A DNA stretch of 24,801 nucleotides from Lachnospiraceae bacterium (GCA_004556655.1 SFGF01000058.1:1-24801), one strand, 5' to 3'; positions 14,900 through 24,182 are shown, counted from the first letter of the stretch. Notes: a model not told the origin generated them from the sequence alone. Translations and numbers: made by a program.

Positions 14900-16188
14900 G
14901 GCAGTTCAACCAATCCTTTTTCATATAATTTTTGCAGGCTCATCATAATTCCCAGTTTTGCATGTTCCCAGGTAAGTCCACCCTGGAAATACACAGCATA
15001 TGGAGGCTTAATCGGACCGTCAGCACTCAATTCAATAGAGGAGCCTTGTACAAAGGCGCCGGCAGCCATGATCACATCACTGTCATAGCCGGGCATAGCC
15101 CAGGGCTCCGGGTCTACATAACTGTCAATGGGTGCGGCAGCCTGAATTCCTTTACAGAAAGCGATAACTCTTTCAGCAGAACCCAGAGTCACTGCCTGAA
15201 TGATGTCGTGACGGCTTTCTGTTCCGTTGGGCACTACTGGAAATCCCAATTTTTCATAAATATTAGCTGCGAAGATCGCACCTTTCAGTGCGGCAGCAGT
15301 CACAGTAGGTGCAAGGAAAAATCCTTGATAGAACTGTAGATTGACACCGAGAGTAGCACCTACCTCTTTTCCAAGTCCCGGTGAAGTAAGACGATAAGCG
15401 GCATTTTCAACATATTGTTTTTTACCGACAAGATATCCTCCGATAGGAGCAAGCCCGCCACCCGGATTCTTGATCAGGGAGCCAACCATAAGATCTGCGC
15501 CCACATCCGTCGGTTCAATGGTTTCCACAAATTCTCCATAGCAGTTATCTACCATACAGATTACATCCGGTTTTATTTCTTTGACGAAAGCTATCAACTC
15601 ACCGATTCTTGCAACAGAAAGGGTTGGTCGTGTCTGATATCCCTTAGAACGCTGAATTGTGATCAGTTTTGTCTTTTCATTGATGGCTTTTTTGATATTT
15701 TCATAGTCAAAGGAACCGTCTTCCAGAAGATCTACCTGCCGGTAAGTAATACCATATTCGGCAAGGGAACCGTTAGAAGGACGGATACCGATTACCTCTT
15801 CCAGGGTATCGTATGGTTTGCCTACAGGTGAAAGCAGTTCGTCTCCCGGACGGAGATTTCCGGATAAAGCAACGGCAAGCGCATGAGTCCCGCAGGCAAT
15901 CTGAGGACGTACAAGTGCAGATTCTGTATGAAAGGTTTCCGCATAGATCTCTTCCAGAGTGTCCCGTCCGATATCATTGTATCCGTAACCGCTGGAAGAA
16001 TACAGGCAGGCTTCACTGGCTCTGCATTTCTGCATAGCATGCACTACCTTCAGCTGATTATATTCGGCCACTTCATTGATCGTATCAAAACGTTCCTTCA
16101 GATTTTCTGCAATTTCCTGTCCAAATGTAAAAACTTTATCATCAATACCCATGGTTTGGTACATTTCTTTTGTCATAATAGTATTCAT
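14896..16188 (-). CDS. PLP-dependent methionine gamma-lyase family protein (YnbB-like)
   Basis: This 430-residue fold-type I PLP enzyme belongs to the family annotated as methionine gamma-lyase family or, formerly, aluminium resistance protein. Marks are R-P-Q-I-A-C-G-T-H-A (residues 94-103, phosphate-binding loop region), V-D214-N-C-Y-G-E-F (the Asp pairing with the pyridine nitrogen) and G-S-L-I-K240-N-P-G-G-G, where K240 is the likely Schiff-base lysine. Expected chemistry is C-S bond or related beta/gamma elimination; the true substrate of this branch is unproven. The ATG has a GAGGG site and follows miaA by 19 bases, so it is cotranscribed with miaA. Confidence 0.88.
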   Translation of the reverse strand: MNTIMTKEMYQTMGIDDKVFTFGQEIAENLKERFDTINEVAEYNQLKVVHAMQKCRASEACLYSSSGYGYNDIGRDTLEEIYAETFHTESALVRPQIACGTHALAVALSGNLRPGDELLSPVGKPYDTLEEVIGIRPSNGSLAEYGITYRQVDLLEDGSFDYENIKKAINEKTKLITIQRSKGYQTRPTLSVARIGELIAFVKEIKPDVICMVDNCYGEFVETIEPTDVGADLMVGSLIKNPGGGLAPIGGYLVGKKQYVENAAYRLTSPGLGKEVGATLGVNLQFYQGFFLAPTVTAAALKGAIFAANIYEKLGFPVVPNGTESRHDIIQAVTLGSAERVIAFCKGIQAAAPIDSYVDPEPWAMPGYDSDVIMAAGAFVQGSSIELSADGPIKPPYAVYFQGGLTWEHAKLGIMMSLQKLYEKGLVELP

Positions 16189-16207
16189 TGATTTCCCTCT
16201 TTCTATC

Positions 16208-17161
16208 TTAATCCTGCGGGAGGATGGATTTGCTTCTCAGTGACTGAAGCATACCTTCCAGGATCTTATTTTCATCGTAATCATAATCCGGTTTATGAAA
16301 CCATTCCACATTTCGTTCCCGCTTAAACCAGGTAATCTGTCGTTTGGCAAAATGGCAGGTATCTCTTTTCAATATATAGACAGCTTCTTCAAGACTCCAG
16401 GTTCCATCCAGATAAGATAGGATTTCTTTATATCCCAGACCTTGCATGGAAACCATTCCTTTATGATATCCCATTTGCTGTAAACGTTTTACTTCGTCCA
16501 CAAGCCCCTCTCGGAGCATTTCATCGATTCTGGCATCGATACGCTCATATAGACGGCTGCGCTCATCATTCAGGACAAAATATGCGAGGTTATACGGAGA
16601 TTCCTTTTGGCGCTGCTGCTGATTGTGAAGAGAGATAGGTTCTCCCGTTTGCTGATAATATTCCAGTGCCCGGATTACACGCTTCGTATTGTTAGCGTGA
16701 ATCGCAAGTGCAGATTCCGGATCTACTTCAAAAAGCATACGGTGAAGCACCTCGGGTCCCTGTTCTTTTGCTTTTTTTTCCAACTCTTTTCGATAACTGT
16801 TATCTTCCCCGCATTCTGTAAAATCAATATCACCGGTGACTGCCTGAATATAAAATCCGGTTCCTCCCACAAGGATCGGAATCCGGTTTCGAGCATAGAT
16901 ATCTTCCATGGCTTCTTTTGCCATTTTCTGGAATCTTACCACATTGAATTCTTCATCCGGATCCAGACAGTCCACCAGATGATGGGGAATTTCTTCCATT
17001 TCCTCCGGCCGGATCTTGGCGGAACCAATATCCATATAACGGTATACCTGCATAGAATCAGCAGAGATGATCTCTCCGTTTACTGCCCGTGCCAGTTTGA
17101 TGGATAGCTTTGTTTTTCCGACCGCAGTCGGACCTGTAAGTATGATCAAAGGTTTTTTCAA
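16208..17161 (-). CDS. miaA: tRNA dimethylallyltransferase MiaA
   Basis: This 317-residue enzyme transfers a dimethylallyl group to N6 of A37 in tRNAs reading UNN codons, giving i6A, the substrate of MiaB encoded upstream in the same operon. P-loop G10-P-T-A-V-G-K-T17, S-A-D-S-M-Q-V-Y-R (about residues 33-41), I-P-H-H-L-V-D (58-64), V-G-G-T-G-F-Y (98-104) and W-F-K-R-E-R-N are all family motifs. The start is TTG at 17161, ten bases after the mutL stop, with a weak GGTG site; no ATG lies nearby at the conserved N-terminus. Confidence 0.95.
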   Translation of the reverse strand: MKKPLIILTGPTAVGKTKLSIKLARAVNGEIISADSMQVYRYMDIGSAKIRPEEMEEIPHHLVDCLDPDEEFNVVRFQKMAKEAMEDIYARNRIPILVGGTGFYIQAVTGDIDFTECGEDNSYRKELEKKAKEQGPEVLHRMLFEVDPESALAIHANNTKRVIRALEYYQQTGEPISLHNQQQRQKESPYNLAYFVLNDERSRLYERIDARIDEMLREGLVDEVKRLQQMGYHKGMVSMQGLGYKEILSYLDGTWSLEEAVYILKRDTCHFAKRQITWFKRERNVEWFHKPDYDYDENKILEGMLQSLRSKSILPQD

Positions 17162-17171
17162 TAATATTCAC

Positions 17172-19073
17172 CTACACAATTCGTTTGAATTTTTTCTCCA
17201 GTTCATATTTTGTCATGGATATGATGGTCGGACGTCCATGAGGGCAGTTATACGGATTATCCAGCGTCAGCAGTTCATCGATGAGAGCAATCGCTTCTTG
17301 TGAGGATAACTTCTGATTTCCTTTTACCGCCGCTTTACAGGCCATCGTTGCCATCCGATCGGAAAGTACGTCCGGCGCTTTTGCTATGGGTGTTTCCTCC
17401 AGTTGATCCAGTATTTCAATAAAGAAATCTTCCTGTGTGAGACCATATAGATTCTGCGGAACAGCACGAATACTATACTCCTGACCGCCAAAAACTTCAA
17501 TTTCAAATCCAAGAGAAGTAAACACATGCATATAGGTGTTCAGCTTGTCACATTCCTGAAGATTCAGTGAAATAATCAGGGGCGGACTCAAAAGCTGGGA
17601 AGTTACTTTTCGATTTTTCATTTCCTTTACAATACGTTCATACAGCACTTTTTCATGAGCTGCATGTTGGTCGATAATGTACAGTTTATCTTCCATCTGA
17701 ACCAGCCAGTAAGTGTCAAACACCTGTCCAATGATTTTATGGTGCTTTTTTGCATCCGGTGACAATAAAATGCCATCGAACAATTCCATCTGTTCCGGCT
17801 TCTGTTCCGTTTTTTTCTGTGGGGCCTCATTTATAACAGGAACTTTTTCCTGTGGAGTGTTATCTTTTTTTGCACTTTTATGATATACAGGAGTTTCCCG
17901 TATCGGTGCTTTGGGGATTGGAGTTTCCTGTACCGGGATTTTCTGTGTTTGTTCCAGAATACGTCGTTTATTTTCAAAGGGTTCCGGAGTATGGATCGGC
18001 TGTCTGGGTTTATTAGGTAAATTATCTTTTTCTGATGTTTGATCCGGTTCTTTTATGGTAACTTCGGGAATCAGTTCCCGGTGTGACAATCCGTCAAGGA
18101 CAGCCTGGTATACATTTTTATATACCTGTTCCTGATGGGAAAAACGCACTTCCATCTTGGTCGGATGAACGTTAATATCCACATCTTCTCCATTGATTGT
18201 AAGATACAATGAAGTGAACGGATATTTATGCTGCATCATAAAGGTATGATAGGCGTCTTCTATGGCTTTCATAATAATCTTGCTTTTTACATACCGTCCG
18301 TTTACATAGTAATTTTCAAAATTTCGATTGCCTCTGGAAATAACAGGCTTTCCGATAAAGCCATGAATCTGAAAATCACCGGATGCATCAGAAGTATGGA
18401 TTTCAATCAATTCTTTTGTAATATCCCTTCCATAGATCTGGTAGATTACTTCTTTCAGATTGTTATTTCCGGAAGTATGTAATTTTGTCTGGCCGTTTTG
18501 CATATATTTAAAAGAAATATGAGGATGAGACAAAGCCAGTTGTTCAATGAAACTGCTGATATAGCCGGCTTCTGTGGTGGGGGTTTTCAGAAATTTAGCT
18601 CTGGCCGGCGTATTATAAAACAGATTTCGGATTAAAAATGTAGTGCCGTCCGGCGCACCGATTTCTTCCATTCCCTTTTCCTGCCCACCTTCGATGAGAT
18701 AACGGACACCGATCAGCTGTTCATGCGGTTTTGTGATCAGCTCTACCTGTGAGACAGCGGCTATACTGGACAAAGCTTCTCCACGAAATCCAAGGGAAGA
18801 AATACGAAGCAGGTCATCTACACCCTGTATTTTACTGGTGGCATGCCGTAAAAAGGCAAGCGGTACCTGTTCTTTTTCAATACCGGAACCATTGTCTGTG
18901 ATTCTGATAAAGGAAATTCCGCCTTCTTTGATTTCAACGGTGACAGCACTGGCACCGGCATCTATGGCATTTTCCACAAGCTCCTTTACCACAGATGCGG
19001 GACGTTCTACTACCTCACCCGCTGCGATTTTATCAATGGTATTTTGATCAAGAACGGAAATTTGTCTCTTCAT
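17172..19073 (-). CDS. mutL: DNA mismatch repair protein MutL (endonuclease type)
   Basis: This 633-residue protein has an N-terminal GHKL ATPase: K-E31-L-V-E-N35-A-I-D-A-G, D-N-G-S-G-I and L-G-F-R-G-E-A-L. A Pro/Glu/Lys-rich linker spans about residues 345-427 and includes an imperfect repeat (379-397). The C-terminal domain keeps the nicking-endonuclease motif D468-Q-H-A-A-H-E-K-V-L-Y-E with C-P-H-G-R-P (610-615), so this is the self-nicking MutL of bacteria lacking MutH. Q428-M-E-L-F432, just before that domain, resembles a sliding-clamp binding motif. It couples mismatch recognition by MutS to strand incision. The ATG has AGGAGG and lies 40 bases after mutS. Confidence 0.96.
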   Translation of the reverse strand: MKRQISVLDQNTIDKIAAGEVVERPASVVKELVENAIDAGASAVTVEIKEGGISFIRITDNGSGIEKEQVPLAFLRHATSKIQGVDDLLRISSLGFRGEALSSIAAVSQVELITKPHEQLIGVRYLIEGGQEKGMEEIGAPDGTTFLIRNLFYNTPARAKFLKTPTTEAGYISSFIEQLALSHPHISFKYMQNGQTKLHTSGNNNLKEVIYQIYGRDITKELIEIHTSDASGDFQIHGFIGKPVISRGNRNFENYYVNGRYVKSKIIMKAIEDAYHTFMMQHKYPFTSLYLTINGEDVDINVHPTKMEVRFSHQEQVYKNVYQAVLDGLSHRELIPEVTIKEPDQTSEKDNLPNKPRQPIHTPEPFENKRRILEQTQKIPVQETPIPKAPIRETPVYHKSAKKDNTPQEKVPVINEAPQKKTEQKPEQMELFDGILLSPDAKKHHKIIGQVFDTYWLVQMEDKLYIIDQHAAHEKVLYERIVKEMKNRKVTSQLLSPPLIISLNLQECDKLNTYMHVFTSLGFEIEVFGGQEYSIRAVPQNLYGLTQEDFFIEILDQLEETPIAKAPDVLSDRMATMACKAAVKGNQKLSSQEAIALIDELLTLDNPYNCPHGRPTIISMTKYELEKKFKRIV

Positions 19074-19113
19074 AGTTCCTCCTGTTTCCTGTTGGTCATT
19101 TCTTTCTGGTTAT

Positions 19114-21765
19114 TCATCCCTGCCAGCGGTTTTTCAATTTGTTCTGAAGACGATATAAAGTATTCAGGGCATCCACAGGTGTCAGATTTGAGATATCAAT
19201 GGATTGCAGTTCCTCCAGAATATCCTGATCTTTTACTGTGTCAAACAGGGAAATTTGTTCCAGATCCACTTCATCATAATGAACCTGTTTGGGTTTTGTC
19301 TTTTTATGGCTTTGTGCCATATCTTTAATGGCACCTGTGATATCCGCACTGACCAGTTCTTCTACCAGTTCTTTTGCCCGGTCAATCACACTGTCCGGAA
19401 CACCGGCCAGTTTGGCAACCTGGATACCATAGCTCTTATCTGCACCGCCTTTTACGATTTTTCGGAGAAAAACAATATCATCACCTTTTTCCTTTACAGC
19501 AATACAGTAGTTATTGACGCCCGGAATTTTTCCTTCCAGCTCTGTAAGTTCATGATAATGGGTAGCGAAGAGTGTCTTGGCACCCAGAAGTTTGGTGCTG
19601 CTGATATGCTCGATCACTGCCCAAGCAATCGAAAGCCCGTCAAAAGTACTGGTTCCTCTTCCAATCTCATCAAGAATCAGAAGACTTTTTGATGTGGCAT
19701 TTCGCAGAATGTTGGCGACTTCTGTCATCTCCACCATAAAAGTACTCTGTCCGCTTGCCAGATCATCGGAAGCACCTACACGGGTAAAAATTCTGTCCAC
19801 TACTCCGATTTTGGCCTTATCAGCAGGTACAAAAGAACCAATCTGTGCCATCAGAACGATCAGTGCAGTCTGCCGCATATAAGTTGATTTACCGGCCATA
19901 TTAGGACCTGTGATAATTGAAACTCTCTTTGCACCGTTATCCAGATAAGTATCGTTGGAAATGAACATATCATTGCTGATCATTTTTTCAACTACCGGAT
20001 GGCGGCCACCTTTAATATCGATAATTCCTTTCGTGTTCACTACGGGACGTACGTAATTATTTCTCTGTGCTACCACAGACAGAGCAGCAAATACATCAAG
20101 AAGAGCGACTGCTTTGGCTGTCTGCTGGATTCGTGGAATCTCAAGGGCAATTTTGTCACGAATCTCACAGAACAAATCATATTCCAGTGCATACAGTTTA
20201 TCTTCCGCACCGAGGATCATATCTTCCAGCTCTTTAAGCTTTGGTGTGATATAGCGTTCTGCGTTGGTGAGTGTCTGTTTTCTCATATAATAATCCGGAA
20301 CCAGATCTTTAAAGCTGTTGGTAACTTCCAGATAATATCCGAATACTTTGTTGTATTTGATTCGGAGGTTTCGGATTCCTGTTTTTTCTTTTTCTTCTGC
20401 TTCCAGCTGAGCCAGCCAAGTCTTCCCTTCCGTCTTGGAACTGCGGTATTTGTCTACCTGCTCATTGTAACCGTCTTTTATAATTCCGCCCTCTTTTACC
20501 GTCAGCGGAGGATCTTCTCCGATGGAAGCATCAATCAGGGAGAAAATGTCTTCCAATCCATCCAGCTGCTCATTAATGTGAACTAACAAAGGACTGGTAA
20601 AATTATTCAAAAGATTTTTAATATGTGGAAGCATTTCCAGAGAGGTCTTAAATGCGATAAGATCTCTGGGATTGGCAGATCGGTAGCTGATCCGGCTTAC
20701 CAGTCGTTCCAGGTCATATACCGGATTCAGATATTCACGAATTTCTTCCCGAAGCATAGCCTGGAGATTCATTTCTGTGATGGCATCCAGACGCTCGTTG
20801 ATCTCATCCGCATCGATCAGGGGTTGTTCCACAAAACTTCTGAGCATACGGGCACCCATGGCTGTTTTTGTCTTATCAAGCACCCATAAAAGGGAGCCAC
20901 GCTTTTGCTTTTCTCTTAATGTTTCTACCAGTTCCAGATTCCGGCGGCTGGAACTGTCAATGACCATATATTTTTCTGTTGTATAAGGTGTAATCTTGTT
21001 CATATGAACAAGAGCATTTTTCTGAGTTTCCAGAAGATAGCGGAACATGGCTCCTGCTGCTATGATACCGATATCATAATCCTTCAGTCCCAGTCCTTCC
21101 AGAGAAGACACTTTAAAATGCTCCTGCAGGGTCTGGTGACACAGCTCGTCTCCAAAATACCAGGAATCCAGAGCAGAAACTGAAATATGAAGCCGATGTC
21201 TCAGATCTTCTATATCAATTCCGCTCATAAAAAAGGCGTCATTGCATATGATCTCCGCAGGTGAGAACTTATTGATTTCATCCAGAAGTTTCCTTTCCTT
21301 GTCCACTTCCGTCACATAGCAGTCGCCCGTGGTGATATCCGCTGCGGAAATACCATATCTGTCAGACATACATACAACGGACATCAGGTAATTATTTTTT
21401 CCTTCATCCAGCTCCTGTGTATTCAGATTTGTACCCGGAGTTACGACGCGGATCACTTCTCTCTTTACCATGCCTTTTGCCTGACGGGGATCTTCCATCT
21501 GTTCACAGATGGCTACTTTATATCCTTTTTCAATCAGACGGTTAATATAAGTTTCTGCTGCATGATAAGGAACTCCGCACATGGGAGCACGTTCTTCCAG
21601 TCCACAGTCTTTTCCTGTCAGAGTCAACTCCAGTTCTCTGGAAACAGTAACTGCATCCTCAAAGAACATTTCATAGAAATCGCCCAGACGATAGAATAAT
21701 ATACAGTCTTTATATTCATTTTTAGTCTGCACATAGTGCTGCATCATTGGTGATAAATTTGCCAA
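19114..21765 (-). CDS. mutS: DNA mismatch recognition protein MutS
   Basis: This 883-residue protein has full MutS layout. The N-terminal mismatch-reading motif G-D-F30-Y-E32-M-F is intact. Walker A is G620-P-N-M-A-G-K-S627, Walker B is L-L-I-L-D699-E700, and the signature A-S-G-Q-S-T-F-M-V-E-M lies between. T-H-Y-H-E-L is the following ATPase motif. Near the C-terminus Q837-I-S-L-F841 matches the beta-clamp binding consensus. The protein binds mispaired or looped DNA and recruits MutL, encoded next. The start is TTG at 21765 with an AGGAAGGA site; it gives the conserved N-terminus L-S-P-M-M. It follows miaB by 18 bases. Confidence 0.97.
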   Translation of the reverse strand: MANLSPMMQHYVQTKNEYKDCILFYRLGDFYEMFFEDAVTVSRELELTLTGKDCGLEERAPMCGVPYHAAETYINRLIEKGYKVAICEQMEDPRQAKGMVKREVIRVVTPGTNLNTQELDEGKNNYLMSVVCMSDRYGISAADITTGDCYVTEVDKERKLLDEINKFSPAEIICNDAFFMSGIDIEDLRHRLHISVSALDSWYFGDELCHQTLQEHFKVSSLEGLGLKDYDIGIIAAGAMFRYLLETQKNALVHMNKITPYTTEKYMVIDSSSRRNLELVETLREKQKRGSLLWVLDKTKTAMGARMLRSFVEQPLIDADEINERLDAITEMNLQAMLREEIREYLNPVYDLERLVSRISYRSANPRDLIAFKTSLEMLPHIKNLLNNFTSPLLVHINEQLDGLEDIFSLIDASIGEDPPLTVKEGGIIKDGYNEQVDKYRSSKTEGKTWLAQLEAEEKEKTGIRNLRIKYNKVFGYYLEVTNSFKDLVPDYYMRKQTLTNAERYITPKLKELEDMILGAEDKLYALEYDLFCEIRDKIALEIPRIQQTAKAVALLDVFAALSVVAQRNNYVRPVVNTKGIIDIKGGRHPVVEKMISNDMFISNDTYLDNGAKRVSIITGPNMAGKSTYMRQTALIVLMAQIGSFVPADKAKIGVVDRIFTRVGASDDLASGQSTFMVEMTEVANILRNATSKSLLILDEIGRGTSTFDGLSIAWAVIEHISSTKLLGAKTLFATHYHELTELEGKIPGVNNYCIAVKEKGDDIVFLRKIVKGGADKSYGIQVAKLAGVPDSVIDRAKELVEELVSADITGAIKDMAQSHKKTKPKQVHYDEVDLEQISLFDTVKDQDILEELQSIDISNLTPVDALNTLYRLQNKLKNRWQG

Positions 21766-21783
21766 ACTTTTGTCCTTCCTCTC

Positions 21784-23220
21784 TTATATGGCAGTTCCCA
21801 TATAATAAAATCCTTTGCAGACATCCAGCCGTACCTGACAGAAAGTACCAATCATTGAGGCATCTCCCGGAAAATGTACCAGAAGATTATTACTCATTCT
21901 TCCGGTTACAAGTGTTTCATCCTGTTCATTGATTCCTTCTATCAGAACTTCCTGAACGGTTCCTTCAAACCTTCCTGACATTTCTTTGGAAATTTGCTGT
22001 ACTTCTTCCAGCAGACGGTCAAAACGGTCTTTTACAACGTCTTCCGGCACCTGATTTTCCATGGCGGCTGCCGGAGTGCCTGTCCGTTTGGAATAAATAA
22101 ATGTAAATGCACTGTCATAGCGCACTTTTCTTACAACGTCCAGAGTCTCCTGAAAATCCTCTTCGGTCTCACCCGGAAAACCTACGATAATGTCAGTGGT
22201 CAAAGAAATATCCGGTACAGCCTTACGAATTTTATCAACCAGTTCCAGATAGCTTTCCTTCGTATAACGTCGGTTCATTACTTTCAGGATTCTGCTGCTT
22301 CCTGACTGAAGGGGCAGATGAAGATGTCCGCAGATTTTCTGGCTCTTGGCCATCACCTGAATCAGATCATCGGAAAGATCTTTCGGATGAGAAGTCATAA
22401 AACGGATGCGCTTCAGTCCTTCGATCTGTTCAATCTGTTCCAGAAGCTGTGCAAAGCTTATCGGGTGCTCCAGATTTTTTCCGTAGGAGTTCACATTCTG
22501 TCCCAGAAGCATTACTTCTACCACCCCATCTTTTGTGAGATTTCGGATTTCTTCAATAATATCCTCCGGATTACGACTTCGCTCTCGGCCACGAACATAA
22601 GGAACAATACAGTAGCTGCAGAAATTGTTGCATCCGAACATAATGTTCACCCCGGATTTGAAAGAATACTTACGGTCAACCGGAAGGTTCTCCACAATCT
22701 GTGTTGTATCTTTCCAGATATCAATAATCATTCTGTCAGAATCCATAGCACGGCAGAGAAGCTCACCGAACTTGAAAATATTGTGAGTGCCAAAGATAAG
22801 ATTGACAAAACGATAGCTTTTTTTCAGTTTTTCTACCACATGTGGCTCCTGCATCATACAGCCGCAGAGAGCAATCATCATGTGAGGTTTTTTCTTTTTC
22901 ATGCTTCCGAGATATCCAAGACGGCCATATACGCGCTGATTGGCATTTTCTCTGACCGTACAGGTATTGTAGATGACAAAATCAGCGTCTTCCTCGCTGA
23001 CAGTTTTGATATAACCGATATTTTCAAGAACCCCTTCCAGTTTTTCGGAATCTCTGGCGTTCATCTGGCAACCGAAGGTGGTCACACAAAAGGTCAGCGG
23101 TCGTCCCAGTTCCTTCTCTTTTTGCTTCAGTTTTTCTCTTGCCTGATTCATAAAGAAATACTGACGTTCTGATTCGGAAAGGCCTGTGGGCGGTTCCTGT
23201 ACAAATGTATATTGATCCAT
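21784..23220 (-). CDS. miaB: tRNA-2-methylthio-N6-dimethylallyladenosine synthase MiaB
   Basis: This 478-residue radical-SAM methylthiotransferase converts i6A37 to ms2i6A37 in tRNA. The N-terminal UPF0004 domain has cluster ligands C51, C87 and C121. The radical-SAM cluster motif is C197-N-N-F-C201-S-Y-C204, followed by I-V-P-Y-V-R-G-R-E-R-S-R. The last ~65 residues form a TRAM RNA-binding domain. I chose the ATG at 23220 because AAAAGGAG precedes it and because the promoter at 23264-23292 lies inside the longer in-frame extension. First gene of the mismatch-repair/tRNA-modification operon. Confidence 0.96.
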   Translation of the reverse strand: MDQYTFVQEPPTGLSESERQYFFMNQAREKLKQKEKELGRPLTFCVTTFGCQMNARDSEKLEGVLENIGYIKTVSEEDADFVIYNTCTVRENANQRVYGRLGYLGSMKKKKPHMMIALCGCMMQEPHVVEKLKKSYRFVNLIFGTHNIFKFGELLCRAMDSDRMIIDIWKDTTQIVENLPVDRKYSFKSGVNIMFGCNNFCSYCIVPYVRGRERSRNPEDIIEEIRNLTKDGVVEVMLLGQNVNSYGKNLEHPISFAQLLEQIEQIEGLKRIRFMTSHPKDLSDDLIQVMAKSQKICGHLHLPLQSGSSRILKVMNRRYTKESYLELVDKIRKAVPDISLTTDIIVGFPGETEEDFQETLDVVRKVRYDSAFTFIYSKRTGTPAAAMENQVPEDVVKDRFDRLLEEVQQISKEMSGRFEGTVQEVLIEGINEQDETLVTGRMSNNLLVHFPGDASMIGTFCQVRLDVCKGFYYMGTAI

Positions 23221-23263
23221 GATTTCTCCTTTTATCTGTAATTTGCATTTTACACCACAATGC

Positions 23264-23292
23264 ATTATACCAATCTGGTGTTTAGGTTTCAA
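23264..23292 (-). promoter_or_regulatory. Near-consensus promoter of the miaB-mutSL-miaA operon
   Basis: On the minus strand TTGAAA (23287-23292), a 17-base spacer and TATAAT (23264-23269). Five of six and six of six consensus positions match. Initiation near 23257 gives a leader of about 37 bases. The -35 hexamer contains the TGA stop codon of the M14 peptidase gene. Confidence 0.75.
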
Positions 23293-24173
23293 GTTTTATT
23301 GATAATTTCCAAAGGCATCATTCGAATCTCCTGATATGTACGTTCCCAATGCTCCGGATCCGGAGAGAAGGCTGTGTTATTTTTAAGAGTCTCCACAAGG
23401 AGAGCAGGTTTTCCGAGAAGCTGTGAATAATAGTTCACAGGGCTTCCTCCATAATTGGCAGTATCCGATCCTCCCTCCCACTTTTCAAGACTGTAATCTG
23501 AGATTTTTTGCATAGATCTTGCAAGCTTATGATTTCTTTTGTTATAGGAAAAAGGCATCGACTGTCGGTAATAACAAATAATTCTCCCTCTGGAATGAAA
23601 ATCCAGATAGCCGATGGTTTCATATTCATCAAAAAGTTTCATAAGTGCCTGAGTTTCCTGTTCGCTTGCCGGATATTCTCCTAACTGTTGATGTTCATAA
23701 GATCTGCCCGGAAAATTACAGTTTAGATCAACGCCTCTTGCATTGTATTTCCACAGTGCGCTGTCGATTCCGCGCATTTTGCACATCTGACGTAAAATTG
23801 GATTCCTGATACATGAAAATCCCTGAAGAACGATTTCATATCCATCCGGATTCAAAAGGGGCAGGATAATAACGGAACAGCGGTTTAATAGCTCTCTGAC
23901 CGGATAGTTTGAGATGGTTGTATGATCTGCATAGGATCTACAGTACTCTTCTGCCATCTTTGTCAGAATACCGGGATTTACAGACTCTTGTCCATGAATG
24001 CCGGCTGTGAGCACCAGGGATTCCAATCCAAGTCCGATGCGGATCATGGATATAGGTCGCCCGTCATGACTGCTGCCAATTACTCTGAAAATAACAAAAT
24101 CGGTATATTTTTCAGCAAGCATTTTCAGGCTTTGGCTGATTTCTTCACTGGTATGGGTCTGATTTAGTATCAT
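23289..24173 (-). CDS. M14-family zinc metallocarboxypeptidase
   Basis: With the ATG at 24173 this is a 294-residue M14 carboxypeptidase. Zinc ligands are H60-G-Q-E63 and H193 (in L-D-F-H-S-R-G). The substrate-binding region N-A-R-G-V-D-L-N-C-N-F-P-G-R spans 144-157, and the general-base Glu is E261 (L-L-V-E-T-L). It should cleave C-terminal or gamma-D-Glu type bonds; the substrate could be a cell-wall peptide, which is inference. AGGAGG (24183-24188) stands eight bases before this ATG, and the protein then begins M-I-L-N-Q-T, as is typical. A longer in-frame start at 24305 would add a hydrophobic, signal-like 44 residues, but these lack N-terminal positive charge and run through the proA terminator, so I reject it. 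No terminator separates it from miaB. Confidence 0.85.
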   Translation of the reverse strand: MILNQTHTSEEISQSLKMLAEKYTDFVIFRVIGSSHDGRPISMIRIGLGLESLVLTAGIHGQESVNPGILTKMAEEYCRSYADHTTISNYPVRELLNRCSVIILPLLNPDGYEIVLQGFSCIRNPILRQMCKMRGIDSALWKYNARGVDLNCNFPGRSYEHQQLGEYPASEQETQALMKLFDEYETIGYLDFHSRGRIICYYRQSMPFSYNKRNHKLARSMQKISDYSLEKWEGGSDTANYGGSPVNYYSQLLGKPALLVETLKNNTAFSPDPEHWERTYQEIRMMPLEIINKT

Positions 24174-24182
24174 ATAATTCTT

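Noticed and set aside
19999..20586. 195-codon plus-strand open frame
   Set aside because: Antisense to the core of mutS; Cys/Phe-rich shadow composition and no support for expression.
22318..23172. 284-codon plus-strand open frame
   Set aside because: It is exactly antisense to miaB, which has all expected motifs; the frame has no ribosome binding site and a His/Phe/Ser-rich composition typical of antisense shadows.
23221..23292. 24-codon N-terminal extension of miaB starting at TTG
   Set aside because: The would-be start is the -35 hexamer of the operon promoter, and the extension spans the -10 and leader.
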